Shown piece by piece: positions 1 through 5,144 of a DNA stretch of 6,166 nucleotides. Source of the stretch: an uncultured Actinotalea sp. Its GTDB lineage: Bacteria; Actinomycetota; Actinomycetes; Actinomycetales; Cellulomonadaceae. Each line of letters begins with the position of its first letter. The stretch's first letter is position 1. A program made the position numbers and the translations under genes. Under the pieces are notes generated by a model. It did no database searches, was not told the DNA's origin, and worked only from the letters and a program-made list of their open reading frames with translations. The DNA lies in contig NZ_CAMPHH010000203.1 in the NCBI RefSeq assembly GCF_946885855.1, positions 1 to 6,166 on the forward strand. The letters are read 5' to 3'.

Positions 1-1099
1 CGTCGCCTTCGTCGGCAGTCGGGAGGTCCTCGACCCCGGCGTCGTCCACGCCCTCCGACGCGTCGCCGTCGATGGCGGGAGCCCCGGCGCCGGCCGCGCC
101 GTCCCCCCACGCCTCGACCGGCGCTTCGGGGCCGGCGCTCGCGGGTGCGGCGGCGGGCAGCGACCACCCCGTCGCCGGCGGCTCCTGCGCCGAGGTCTGC
201 TCGTCCAGGTCGACGAGCATCGCGGTCGCGTCGTCGACGATCTCCGCGTCGTCGGTGTGGACGCCGTGCAGCAGCCAGCGCGCCAGCGCCAGCTCCCCGG
301 CCAGCAGCGCCCGGTCCGCGAGGTGCCGGTCGCGCAGCTCGGTGCGGTGGAGGTTGTACGCCTCGAGGATCGGGTCGACCGCCTCCTGCGGCGCTGCCAC
401 GAGCAGCCAGGCGAGGTCGTCCGCGGGGTCGGCGACCTTCGTCTCCGACCAGCCGAGCACCGCCGTGAGCCGGTCCCCGCGGCACAGCACGTGCTCGGTG
501 GACAGGTCACCGTGGACCACGGTCGGCTGGAACCGCCACATCGCCACGTCCTCGAGCGCCCGCTCCCAGCGCCGCAGCAGCCCACCGGGCACGCGGCCGG
601 TGCGGGCGGCCTCGTCGACCTCCGACAGGCGGCGCTGCCGGTACGCCTCGGCCTCGTAGGCGGGCAGGCCGGCGTCCTCGACCGTCGACACGGGCAGCTG
701 GTGCAGCGCGGCGATCGCGCGACCGACGTCGGCGGCCAGCCCCGGGCCCGGACCCAGGCGGTCCAGCTCCAGCGGCCGCCCCGGCAGCAGCGGATGGACC
801 ATGGCCCGCCCGCCCTCGGGCAGGTGCACGAACCCGGCCGGGCGCGGCACCTCGAACGTCAGGCGTCCGGCGTCGACGTGCCCGACCAGGGCGCGCAGCA
901 GCGCCGCCTCCGCCTCGAGCGCGGCGCCCGCCGCCGGGGTGCGCGGTGCGCGCACCACCCACCGGCGTCCGTCCGCCCCGAGCACCACCGCCGCGTCGAC
1001 GTCGCCGCCCGTGCCCCCGACGGCGCGGACGTCGAACGCGTCGAGACCGGGCACGGCGACCGTCGCCAGGGCGGCGAGGGCGAGGGGGGAGCGCGGCAC
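1..1099 (-). CDS. APH-fold phosphotransferase, C-terminal end cut by the window edge
   Basis: The minus-strand frame opens after a TAG at 1111-1109, starts at GTG 1099-1097 and stays open to base 1, giving 366 visible residues. It resembles the aminoglycoside/macrolide phosphotransferase (APH) kinase-like fold. The catalytic loop is HGDLSTEHVL at residues 196-205, with the catalytic Asp at D198. His203 replaces the usual Asn, as also occurs in macrolide-kinase-like members. The segment that normally carries the metal-binding Asp reads AVLGWSETKVADPADD (213-228), so Gly216 stands where Asp is expected. The N-lobe is residues 1-105 and the C-lobe runs to about 300. A disordered tail rich in Ala, Pro, Asp and Glu follows from about 301 to the edge. 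The gene is divergent from nudC and probably leaderless. The substrate is unknown: it could be a small-molecule kinase or a pseudokinase. The fold assignment is firm; the function is not. Confidence 0.85.
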   Translation of the reverse strand, partial: MPRSPLALAALATVAVPGLDAFDVRAVGGTGGDVDAAVVLGADGRRWVVRAPRTPAAGAALEAEAALLRALVGHVDAGRLTFEVPRPAGFVHLPEGGRAMVHPLLPGRPLELDRLGPGPGLAADVGRAIAALHQLPVSTVEDAGLPAYEAEAYRQRRLSEVDEAARTGRVPGGLLRRWERALEDVAMWRFQPTVVHGDLSTEHVLCRGDRLTAVLGWSETKVADPADDLAWLLVAAPQEAVDPILEAYNLHRTELRDRHLADRALLAGELALARWLLHGVHTDDAEIVDDATAMLVDLDEQTSAQEPPATGWSLPAAAPASAGPEAPVEAWGDGAAGAGAPAIDGDASEGVDDAGVEDLPTADEGD

Positions 1100-1105
1100 G
1101 CGCCC

Positions 1106-1111
1106 ACGCTA
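1106..1111 (-). promoter_or_regulatory. -10 box of the phosphotransferase, probably leaderless
   Basis: Read on the minus strand, TAGCGT matches the actinobacterial TANNNT -10 consensus and ends six bases before the GTG start at 1099. That spacing places the transcription start at or next to the first base of the start codon. No Shine-Dalgarno sequence precedes the GTG, which fits a leaderless mRNA. No good -35 hexamer is visible. Confidence 0.5.
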
Positions 1112-1158
1112 CCCGCGTGGCCGCTGAGCGACCGTCGGGACACACGCCGCCCCGGGCG

Positions 1159-1164
1159 TACCGT
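1159..1164 (+). promoter_or_regulatory. -10 box of nudC, probably leaderless
   Basis: TACCGT matches TANNNT and is followed by six bases (GACCCG) and then the GTG start of nudC at 1171, so transcription should begin at the start codon itself. There is no ribosome-binding site upstream of this GTG. The -35 region would fall near 1135-1141 and is weak. That stretch overlaps the -35 region expected for the divergent phosphotransferase promoter. Confidence 0.55.
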
Positions 1165-1170
1165 GACCCG

Positions 1171-2166
1171 GTGGACTGGACGAAGCTGCCGCTGTCCCGC
1201 GCGACGGTCGATCGCGCCGCCCACCGCCGCGCTGCCGCGGGCACGCTCGCGGACGCGTGGTCGGACCCCCGCGCGCAGGTGCTGCTGCTGCACGAGGGCC
1301 GGCTCGCCGTCGTCCGCGACGACGACGGCGTCCGGCTCGACCTCCGGTCACCCGCGGACCTGCCGGGCCTGGCACCCGACCGCACCCCCGACGCCGTCCT
1401 GCGCCTGTTCCTCGGCGACGACGGCGCCGCGGCGTACCACGCGGTCGTCCTGCCGGACACGACCTGGGCCGGCGCGGCCACGGTCGACATCGAGGGCGTG
1501 GTGACGTCGGCCGACGACCTGGTGGGCCGGCTCACCTGGGCGACCCTGCGCGACGTCGGGCACACCCTGGGCGACCGGGACGCCGGGCTCGCCGCGACCG
1601 CCGTCGGCCTGGCCGCCTGGCACGACCGGCACCCCCGGTGCGCCCGCTGCGGGGCGCGGACGGAGCCGAACCTCTCGGGATGGACGCGCCGCTGCACGGA
1701 GGACGGCAGCGAGCACTACCCGCGCACCGACCCGGCCGTGATCATGGCGGTGCTCGACGCGGAGGACCGCATCCTCCTCGGGCACGCCCCGCACTGGCCC
1801 GCGCGGCGGTTCTCCACGCTCGCGGGCTACGTCGAGCCGGGGGAGTCCCTCGAGGGGGCGGTCCGCCGCGAGGTGGCGGAGGAGGTGGGCGTCGTCGTCG
1901 GCGAGGTGTCCTACCGCGGGAGCCAGCCGTGGCCGTTCCCGGCGTCCCTGATGCTCGCGTTCGTGGCGCGCGCCACGACGACCGACCTGCGCCTGGACCA
2001 GGAGGAGATCACCGACGCTCGGTGGTTCACCCGCGAGGAGCTGGTCGCCGCGGTCGGCGCGGGTGAGGTGCTCCTGCCCATGCGCACCTCGGTGGCGCGG
2101 GCGCTCATCGAGGACTGGCTCGGCCACCCGGTCGACGGCGACGGGACGGCGCCCGCCGCCCGCTGA
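1171..2166 (+). CDS. nudC: NAD(H) diphosphatase / NAD-RNA decapping Nudix hydrolase NudC
   Basis: This cytosolic enzyme hydrolyses NAD(H) to NMN(H) and AMP. Family members also remove NAD caps from RNA 5' ends. The protein has 331 residues. An N-terminal regulatory domain covers about 1-145. A zinc ribbon follows: C157-x2-C160, then C175, with H182 (in EHYPRTDPAV) near the place of the usual fourth cysteine. The Nudix domain spans about 188-310. The Nudix box is perfect: G219, E225, R233-E234, E237-E238 and G240. SQPWPFPAS at 251-259 is the array that marks the NADH-pyrophosphatase subfamily and separates it from other Nudix enzymes. I chose the GTG at 1171 because a TACCGT -10 box lies six bases upstream and because VDWTKLPLSR looks like a native N-terminus. 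The frame stays open upstream, but that stretch is antisense to the phosphotransferase. The gene converges on the mycoredoxin gene. Confidence 0.93.
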   Translation: MDWTKLPLSRATVDRAAHRRAAAGTLADAWSDPRAQVLLLHEGRLAVVRDDDGVRLDLRSPADLPGLAPDRTPDAVLRLFLGDDGAAAYHAVVLPDTTWAGAATVDIEGVVTSADDLVGRLTWATLRDVGHTLGDRDAGLAATAVGLAAWHDRHPRCARCGARTEPNLSGWTRRCTEDGSEHYPRTDPAVIMAVLDAEDRILLGHAPHWPARRFSTLAGYVEPGESLEGAVRREVAEEVGVVVGEVSYRGSQPWPFPASLMLAFVARATTTDLRLDQEEITDARWFTREELVAAVGAGEVLLPMRTSVARALIEDWLGHPVDGDGTAPAAR

Positions 2167-2176
2167 GGCGTGCGCA

Positions 2177-2205
2177 CCCGGGGGGCCGGCCGGCGGCCCC
2201 CCGGG
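2177..2205. terminator. Bidirectional terminator-like hairpin between nudC and mrx1
   Basis: CCCGGGGGGCC (2177-2187) and GGCCCCCCGGG (2195-2205) form an 11-bp perfect stem with a 7-base loop, GGCCGGC. It lies between the stop of nudC (2166) and the stop of the convergent mrx1 (2215), where it can serve both. There is no T-tract on either side, so it is a GC-only hairpin of the kind common in actinobacteria; termination efficiency cannot be judged. Confidence 0.6.
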
Positions 2206-2214
2206 CGGCGTGGG

Positions 2215-2472
2215 TCAGGACAGACGGGCGCGGACCTCGGCCAGCGACGGGTTGGTCGCGGCGGAGCCGTCCGGGAAGAGGAGGGTCGGCACCGTCTGGT
2301 TGCCACCGTTGACCTGCTCGACGAACGCGGCGGCGTCCGGCTGCTCCTCGATGTTCACCTCGGTGTAGGCGATGCCGGCCTCGTCCATCTGCGACTTGAG
2401 GCGGCGGCAGTAGCCGCACCACGTGGTCGAGAACATCGTCACGGTGCCGGTCTCGGGGAGGGTCGTCGTCAC
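2215..2472 (-). CDS. mrx1: Mycoredoxin, glutaredoxin-fold mycothiol-dependent reductase
   Basis: Mycoredoxins reduce mycothiol-protein mixed disulfides in the actinobacterial cytosol and are recharged by mycothiol and mycothione reductase. The protein has 85 residues. The active site CGYC (C19-x2-C22) sits in STTWCGYCRRLK right after the first beta strand. The cis-proline motif TVP is at 60-62, and DGSAATNPS (68-76) is the conserved C-terminal part of the thiol-binding groove. CGYC, VNGGNQTVPT and the overall length match M. tuberculosis Mrx1. The start is GTG at 2472-2470, with AAAGGG eight bases upstream. The frame happens to stay open far beyond this point antisense to uvrD2, but those residues have no glutaredoxin character. 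The gene is divergent from uvrD2 and convergent with nudC, an arrangement kept in many actinobacteria. Confidence 0.93.
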   Translation of the reverse strand: MTTTLPETGTVTMFSTTWCGYCRRLKSQMDEAGIAYTEVNIEEQPDAAAFVEQVNGGNQTVPTLLFPDGSAATNPSLAEVRARLS

Positions 2473-2480
2473 GTCGTGGT

Positions 2481-2486
2481 CCCTTT
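2481..2486 (-). promoter_or_regulatory. Ribosome-binding site that fixes the mrx1 start
   Basis: On the minus strand AAAGGG (within GAGAAAGGGA) lies eight bases before GTG 2472. It settles the start within a frame that otherwise stays open for hundreds of codons upstream. Confidence 0.6.
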
Positions 2487-2508
2487 CTCGGGGGCGAAGG
2501 CTGGCGTC

Positions 2509-2514
2509 ACGGTA
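2509..2514 (-). promoter_or_regulatory. Candidate -10 box for mrx1
   Basis: Minus-strand TACCGT matches TANNNT and lies 36 bases upstream of the mrx1 start codon, leaving a short leader that contains the ribosome-binding site. No convincing -35 hexamer is seen. The same hexamer serves as the likely nudC -10 box. Confidence 0.35.
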
Positions 2515-2628
2515 ACGACGACGGCGCCCCGGTGCTTCCCGGCCGCGCGTCCCGACGCCCGACCGGCGGTCCCCAGGGCAGAGGGACGCGAGCGTTCGGT
2601 GTCGGTGGCTCCTGCGAGACTCGTGCCG

Positions 2629-4650
2629 ATGTCCGCCGACGCCCTCCTCGACGCCCTCGACCCCGACCAGCGGGCCGTGGCGCTCGCGCTCACCGGTCCC
2701 GTGTGCGTGCTCGCCGGCGCGGGCACGGGCAAGACGCGCGCGATCACCCACCGCATCGCCTACGGCGTCCGCACGGGCACCTACGCGCCGACGAACGTCC
2801 TGGCGGTGACCTTCACCGCGCGGGCGGCGGGGGAGATGCGCACCCGGCTGAGGGACCTCGGGGTCGTCGGGGTCCAGGCGCGGACGTTCCACGCCGCGGC
2901 CCTGCGCCAGCTCGGGTTCTTCTGGCCGCAGGTCGTCGGCGGGCCCGTGCCGCGGCTCGTCGAGCACAAGGCGCGGCTCGTGGCCGAGGCCGCCGCCGGG
3001 ATCGGGCTGTCGGTCGACCGCCTCGGCGTGCGGGACCTGGCCTCGGAGATCGAGTGGGCCAAGGTGAGCCTCGTCCCGTCCGACGACTACGTCGCCGCCG
3101 CCGCGGCGGCGGACCGGCCACCGCCCGCCGGGTTCGACGCCGCGAGCGTCGCGCGCCTCCTCACCGCCTACGAGGAGACCAAGACGGACCGGGGCGTCAT
3201 CGACTTCGAGGACGTCCTGCTCGTCCTGGCCGGGATCCTGCAGTCGCGGCGGGACGTGGCCGAGCAGGTGCGCCGGCAGTACCGGCACTTCGTCGTCGAC
3301 GAGTACCAGGACGTGTCCCCGCTGCAGCAGCACCTGCTCGACCAGTGGCTGGGCGACCGCCACGAGGTCTGCGTGGTCGGCGACCCGAGCCAGACGATCT
3401 ACTCCTTCACCGGTGCCACCCCGTACCACCTGCTCACGTTCACCCAGCGCCACCCCGGCGCCCAGGTGGTGCGCCTCGTCCGCGACTACCGCTCCACCCC
3501 GCAGGTCGTGGACCTCGCCAACCGCACGCTCCGCGCGGCGGGCCGGGACCAGATCGGGGGCCTCGAGCTCGTCGCGCAGCGCCCGCCCGGGCCCGCCGTC
3601 GGCCTCACCGCGTACGACGACGACGAGGCGGAGGCCGCCGGGGTCGCCGCGCGGATCGGCCGCCTGATCCGTGCGGGGACGCCCGCGCGGGAGGTCGCCG
3701 TGCTCTACCGCACCAACGCGCAGTCGGAGGCGTTCGAGCAGGCGCTCGCCGACGCCGGCATCGGGTACCTCGTGCGGGGCGGTGAGCGCTTCTTCTCGCG
3801 CAAGGAGGTCCGGGACGCGATCGTCCTGCTTCGCGGGGCAGCCCGGTCCACGGCCGACGAGCCGGTGGGGGAGGCGGTCCGCCACGTCCTCGCCACGGCC
3901 GGCTGGTCCGCCGAGCCCCCGGCGCCGCGCGGCGCGCTGCGCGAGCGCTGGGACTCCCTCCAGGCCCTGGTCGCGCTGGCCGACGAGGTGGGTGGCCGGG
4001 ACGCCGCCACCCTGGCCGACCTCGTGGCCGAGCTCGACGAGCGCGCCGCCGCCCAGCACGCCCCGGCCGTCGACGGCGTGACCCTCGCCTCCCTGCACGC
4101 GGCGAAGGGCCTGGAGTGGGACGCCGTCTTCCTCGCCGGCCTGAGCGAGGGGCTGCTGCCCATCTCGCTCGCGGAGACGGACGCGGCGGTCGCCGAGGAG
4201 CGCCGTCTGCTCTACGTCGGCATCACCCGCGCGCGGGAGCACCTGGAGCTGTCCTGGGCCCGGGCGCGCAACCCCGGCGGGCGCGCGAGCCGGACGCGGA
4301 CCCGGTTCCTCGCGCGGATCTTCCCTGATGCCGACGGTCCGGGCCGGCGGCGCGCCTCCGCCGCCCGGTCCGAGCGGCCGCCGGACCGGGCGGACGCCGA
4401 CCCGGTGCTGCTCCAGGCGCTGCAGGAGTGGCGGCGCGAGGTCGCCCTCGAGACCCACAAGCCGGCCTGGACCGTGCTCACCGACGCGTGCCTCGCGGAC
4501 GTCGCGGCGCTGCGGCCCACCTCGACGACGGAGCTCGCGCGGGTGCGCGGGATCGGGCCGGCGAAGATCGACCGGTTCGGCCCGTCGCTGCTCGCGATCG
4601 TGAAGCGGCACCGGGGCGCGGGAGCGGCCGTCGAGACCGCCGGCTCATGA
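2629..4650 (+). CDS. uvrD2: UvrD2, superfamily 1A ATP-dependent DNA helicase with HRDC domain
   Basis: This 3'-5' DNA helicase of the UvrD/PcrA/Rep family acts in DNA repair and replication. The protein has 673 residues. All core motifs are present: Q-motif Gln14; Walker A GAGTGKT (30-36); motif Ia VTFTARAAGEM near 60-70; Walker B VVDEYQD (222-228); motif III VVGDPSQTIYSF (249-260); motif IV RDYRSTP (285-291); motif V LHAAKGLEW (489-497); motif VI RRLLYVGITRAREH (525-538). A C-terminal HRDC domain covers about 590-665, ending in the helix-hairpin-helix-like VRGIGPAKIDRFG. HRDC on a UvrD core is what identifies UvrD2 rather than UvrD1/PcrA. The linker from about 540 to 590 has no cysteine, although mycobacterial UvrD2 carries a tetracysteine motif there. 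ATG 2629 is the best start. No Shine-Dalgarno sequence is seen, and GAGACT ends seven bases upstream, so a leaderless start is possible; GTG 2623 is an alternative. Confidence 0.93.
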   Translation: MSADALLDALDPDQRAVALALTGPVCVLAGAGTGKTRAITHRIAYGVRTGTYAPTNVLAVTFTARAAGEMRTRLRDLGVVGVQARTFHAAALRQLGFFWPQVVGGPVPRLVEHKARLVAEAAAGIGLSVDRLGVRDLASEIEWAKVSLVPSDDYVAAAAAADRPPPAGFDAASVARLLTAYEETKTDRGVIDFEDVLLVLAGILQSRRDVAEQVRRQYRHFVVDEYQDVSPLQQHLLDQWLGDRHEVCVVGDPSQTIYSFTGATPYHLLTFTQRHPGAQVVRLVRDYRSTPQVVDLANRTLRAAGRDQIGGLELVAQRPPGPAVGLTAYDDDEAEAAGVAARIGRLIRAGTPAREVAVLYRTNAQSEAFEQALADAGIGYLVRGGERFFSRKEVRDAIVLLRGAARSTADEPVGEAVRHVLATAGWSAEPPAPRGALRERWDSLQALVALADEVGGRDAATLADLVAELDERAAAQHAPAVDGVTLASLHAAKGLEWDAVFLAGLSEGLLPISLAETDAAVAEERRLLYVGITRAREHLELSWARARNPGGRASRTRTRFLARIFPDADGPGRRRASAARSERPPDRADADPVLLQALQEWRREVALETHKPAWTVLTDACLADVAALRPTSTTELARVRGIGPAKIDRFGPSLLAIVKRHRGAGAAVETAGS

Positions 4651-4712
4651 TCACATCTGTGCTGGTCAGCGTGCCGCGTTCACCCGTACGGAGCAGTCGT
4701 CGAAGTTCCTCG

Positions 4713-4751
4713 TTTAATCGCTTGTGCCGCTCGTCACGGCGGTCCTAAGGT
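4713..4751 (+). promoter_or_regulatory. whiB7 promoter with AT-rich WhiB7-binding box
   Basis: TTGTGC (4723-4728) and TAAGGT (4746-4751) form a -35/-10 pair with a 17-base spacer. TTTAAT (4713-4718) lies four bases upstream of the -35 and is the only AT-only run of that length nearby. In mycobacteria the AT-hook of WhiB7 binds an AT-rich patch just upstream of the -35 while the protein contacts SigA, driving autoactivation. The arrangement here matches that. Transcription would start near 4758-4760, giving a leader of about 385 bases. No terminator is evident between the uvrD2 stop (4650) and this promoter, so readthrough from uvrD2 could also enter the leader. Confidence 0.65.
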
Positions 4752-4775
4752 TTCACCCGACCTTGCAGGAGAGGT

Positions 4776-4792
4776 CCGGCCGAGGAGGCCGG
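4776..4792 (+). repeat. Small hairpin at the 5' end of the whiB7 leader
   Basis: CCGGCC (4776-4781) and GGCCGG (4787-4792) form a 6-bp stem with loop GAGGA. It sits 12 bases before the AGGAGG ribosome-binding site of the upstream ORF. It may stabilise the transcript 5' end or keep that site accessible. Its role is unknown. Confidence 0.4.
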
Positions 4793-4804
4793 GTCCGGAT
4801 CGAG

Positions 4805-4810
4805 AGGAGG
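4805..4810 (+). promoter_or_regulatory. Perfect Shine-Dalgarno site of the whiB7 upstream ORF
   Basis: AGGAGG, within GAGAGGAGG, lies nine bases before ATG 4820 and six before an in-frame GTG at 4817. It is the best ribosome-binding site in the window. It argues that the leader is translated and is not simply untranslated RNA. Confidence 0.7.
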
Positions 4811-4819
4811 TGGGCAGTG

Positions 4820-5014
4820 ATGGAGAAGCAGATCGCGATGACCGGTCGGTACGTCGACGTTCGCATCGCGCCCACCACCGCCCCGATCCAGGGGACGGGT
4901 GTGCCCGGCGCCGGACGCGATGCGTCCCGCCTCCGCGGCCTTGCCGGCGGCACCAGCCGCTTCGGCTCCCCGATCGTCACCACCGACTCCGTACCGAGGG
5001 CTCACCGGGTCTGA
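4820..5014 (+). CDS. Upstream ORF (leader peptide) controlling whiB7
   Basis: This 64-codon reading frame lies wholly inside the whiB7 leader. It is preceded by a perfect AGGAGG and ends with TGA at 5012-5014, 16 bases before the attenuator terminator. The peptide begins MEKQIAMTGRYVDVRIAPTT and has no recognisable domain, membrane segment or signal peptide; the second half is rich in Gly, Arg, Ser and Thr. Codons 38-41 (L-R-G-L) encode, as RNA, the antiterminator arm. Whether a ribosome is present there decides which hairpin forms. A ribosome on the stop codon would cover RNA to about 5029, just short of the terminator arm at 5031. Upstream ORFs of differing sequence precede whiB7/wblC in mycobacteria and streptomycetes, where ribosome-targeting antibiotics relieve attenuation. 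The start could also be GTG 4817. The position in the RNA probably matters more than the peptide. Confidence 0.72.
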   Translation: MEKQIAMTGRYVDVRIAPTTAPIQGTGVPGAGRDASRLRGLAGGTSRFGSPIVTTDSVPRAHRV

Positions 5015-5041
5015 CCGACCCGAGCAGCACAGGCCGCGGAG
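4931..5041 (+). promoter_or_regulatory. Antiterminator pairing in the whiB7 leader
   Basis: CTCCGCGGCCT (4931-4941, inside the upstream ORF) is the exact reverse complement of AGGCCGCGGAG (5031-5041), which contains the whole first arm of the terminator. The 11-bp pairing is perfect and cannot coexist with the terminator stem. An inner hairpin AGCCG-CTT-CGGCT (4955-4967) would bring the two arms closer together. The bases 4933-4942 (CCGCGGCCTT) are an identical copy of the terminator's second arm plus its first tail base (5054-5063), as expected if the two compete for the same partner. A ribosome stalled before about codon 33 leaves this arm free. A local alternative hairpin at 4933-4950 may compete. 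Confidence 0.7.
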
Positions 5042-5070
5042 TCCACTCGGGACCCGCGGCCTTCGTCTTC
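5031..5070 (+). terminator. Attenuator: intrinsic terminator between upstream ORF and whiB7
   Basis: AGGCCGCGG (5031-5039) pairs with CCGCGGCCT (5054-5062). Beyond a single bulged A at 5040, GTCC (5041-5044) pairs with GGAC (5050-5053) around the loop ACTCG. This gives a 13-bp stem with one bulge. It is followed by TTCGTCTTC, the most T-rich tail after any hairpin in the window. It lies about 80 bases before the whiB7 start, so termination here would silence whiB7. Confidence 0.8.
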
Positions 5071-5133
5071 CCACCCCAGGGGTGGTCACGGAGGTCCGCC
5101 GTCCCGGCGAACCAGCTGACCATCTCCACACCC

Positions 5134-5140
5134 GGGAGGA
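5134..5140 (+). promoter_or_regulatory. Ribosome-binding site that sets the whiB7 start
   Basis: GGGAGGA lies four bases before GTG 5145. It selects this codon over upstream in-frame codons, because the same frame stays open back through the terminator to 4899. Just upstream, GGTGGTCA (5081-5088) can pair with TGACCATC (5117-5124), leaving this site unpaired. Confidence 0.7.
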
Positions 5141-5144
5141 CCTC

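Noticed and set aside
946..1170. N-terminal extension of NudC to 946
   Set aside because: It is antisense to the phosphotransferase and passes through both promoters. The TACCGT box fits a start at 1171.
257..1504. Large plus-strand open frame across the phosphotransferase gene
   Set aside because: It is a shadow frame. The opposite strand has clear APH motifs in phase, while this frame has none.
2170..2628. Upstream extension of the uvrD2 frame
   Set aside because: It reads antisense through mrx1, and the residues before MSADALLDALDPDQ show no helicase similarity.
2215..4611. A 798-codon minus-strand open frame opposite uvrD2 that ends as mycoredoxin
   Set aside because: Only the last 85 residues look like a protein family. 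The rest is the antisense of uvrD2 kept open by high GC, and a good ribosome-binding site marks the true start at 2472.
4648..4668. Imperfect hairpin just after the uvrD2 stop as a terminator
   Set aside because: The TGATCACA/TGTG...GTCA pairing has a wobble and a bulge, a two-base loop and no T-tract, so it is too weak to call.
4724..4819. Longer version of the leader ORF starting at ATG 4724
   Set aside because: That codon overlaps the -35 hexamer and lies upstream of the expected transcription start, so it would not be on the whiB7 transcript. AGGAGG points to 4820 or 4817.
4899..5144. N-terminal extension of WhiB7 upstream of GTG 5145
   Set aside because: The extension would be coded across the attenuator terminator. 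GGGAGGA directly precedes 5145, and WhiB7 proteins do not need these residues.
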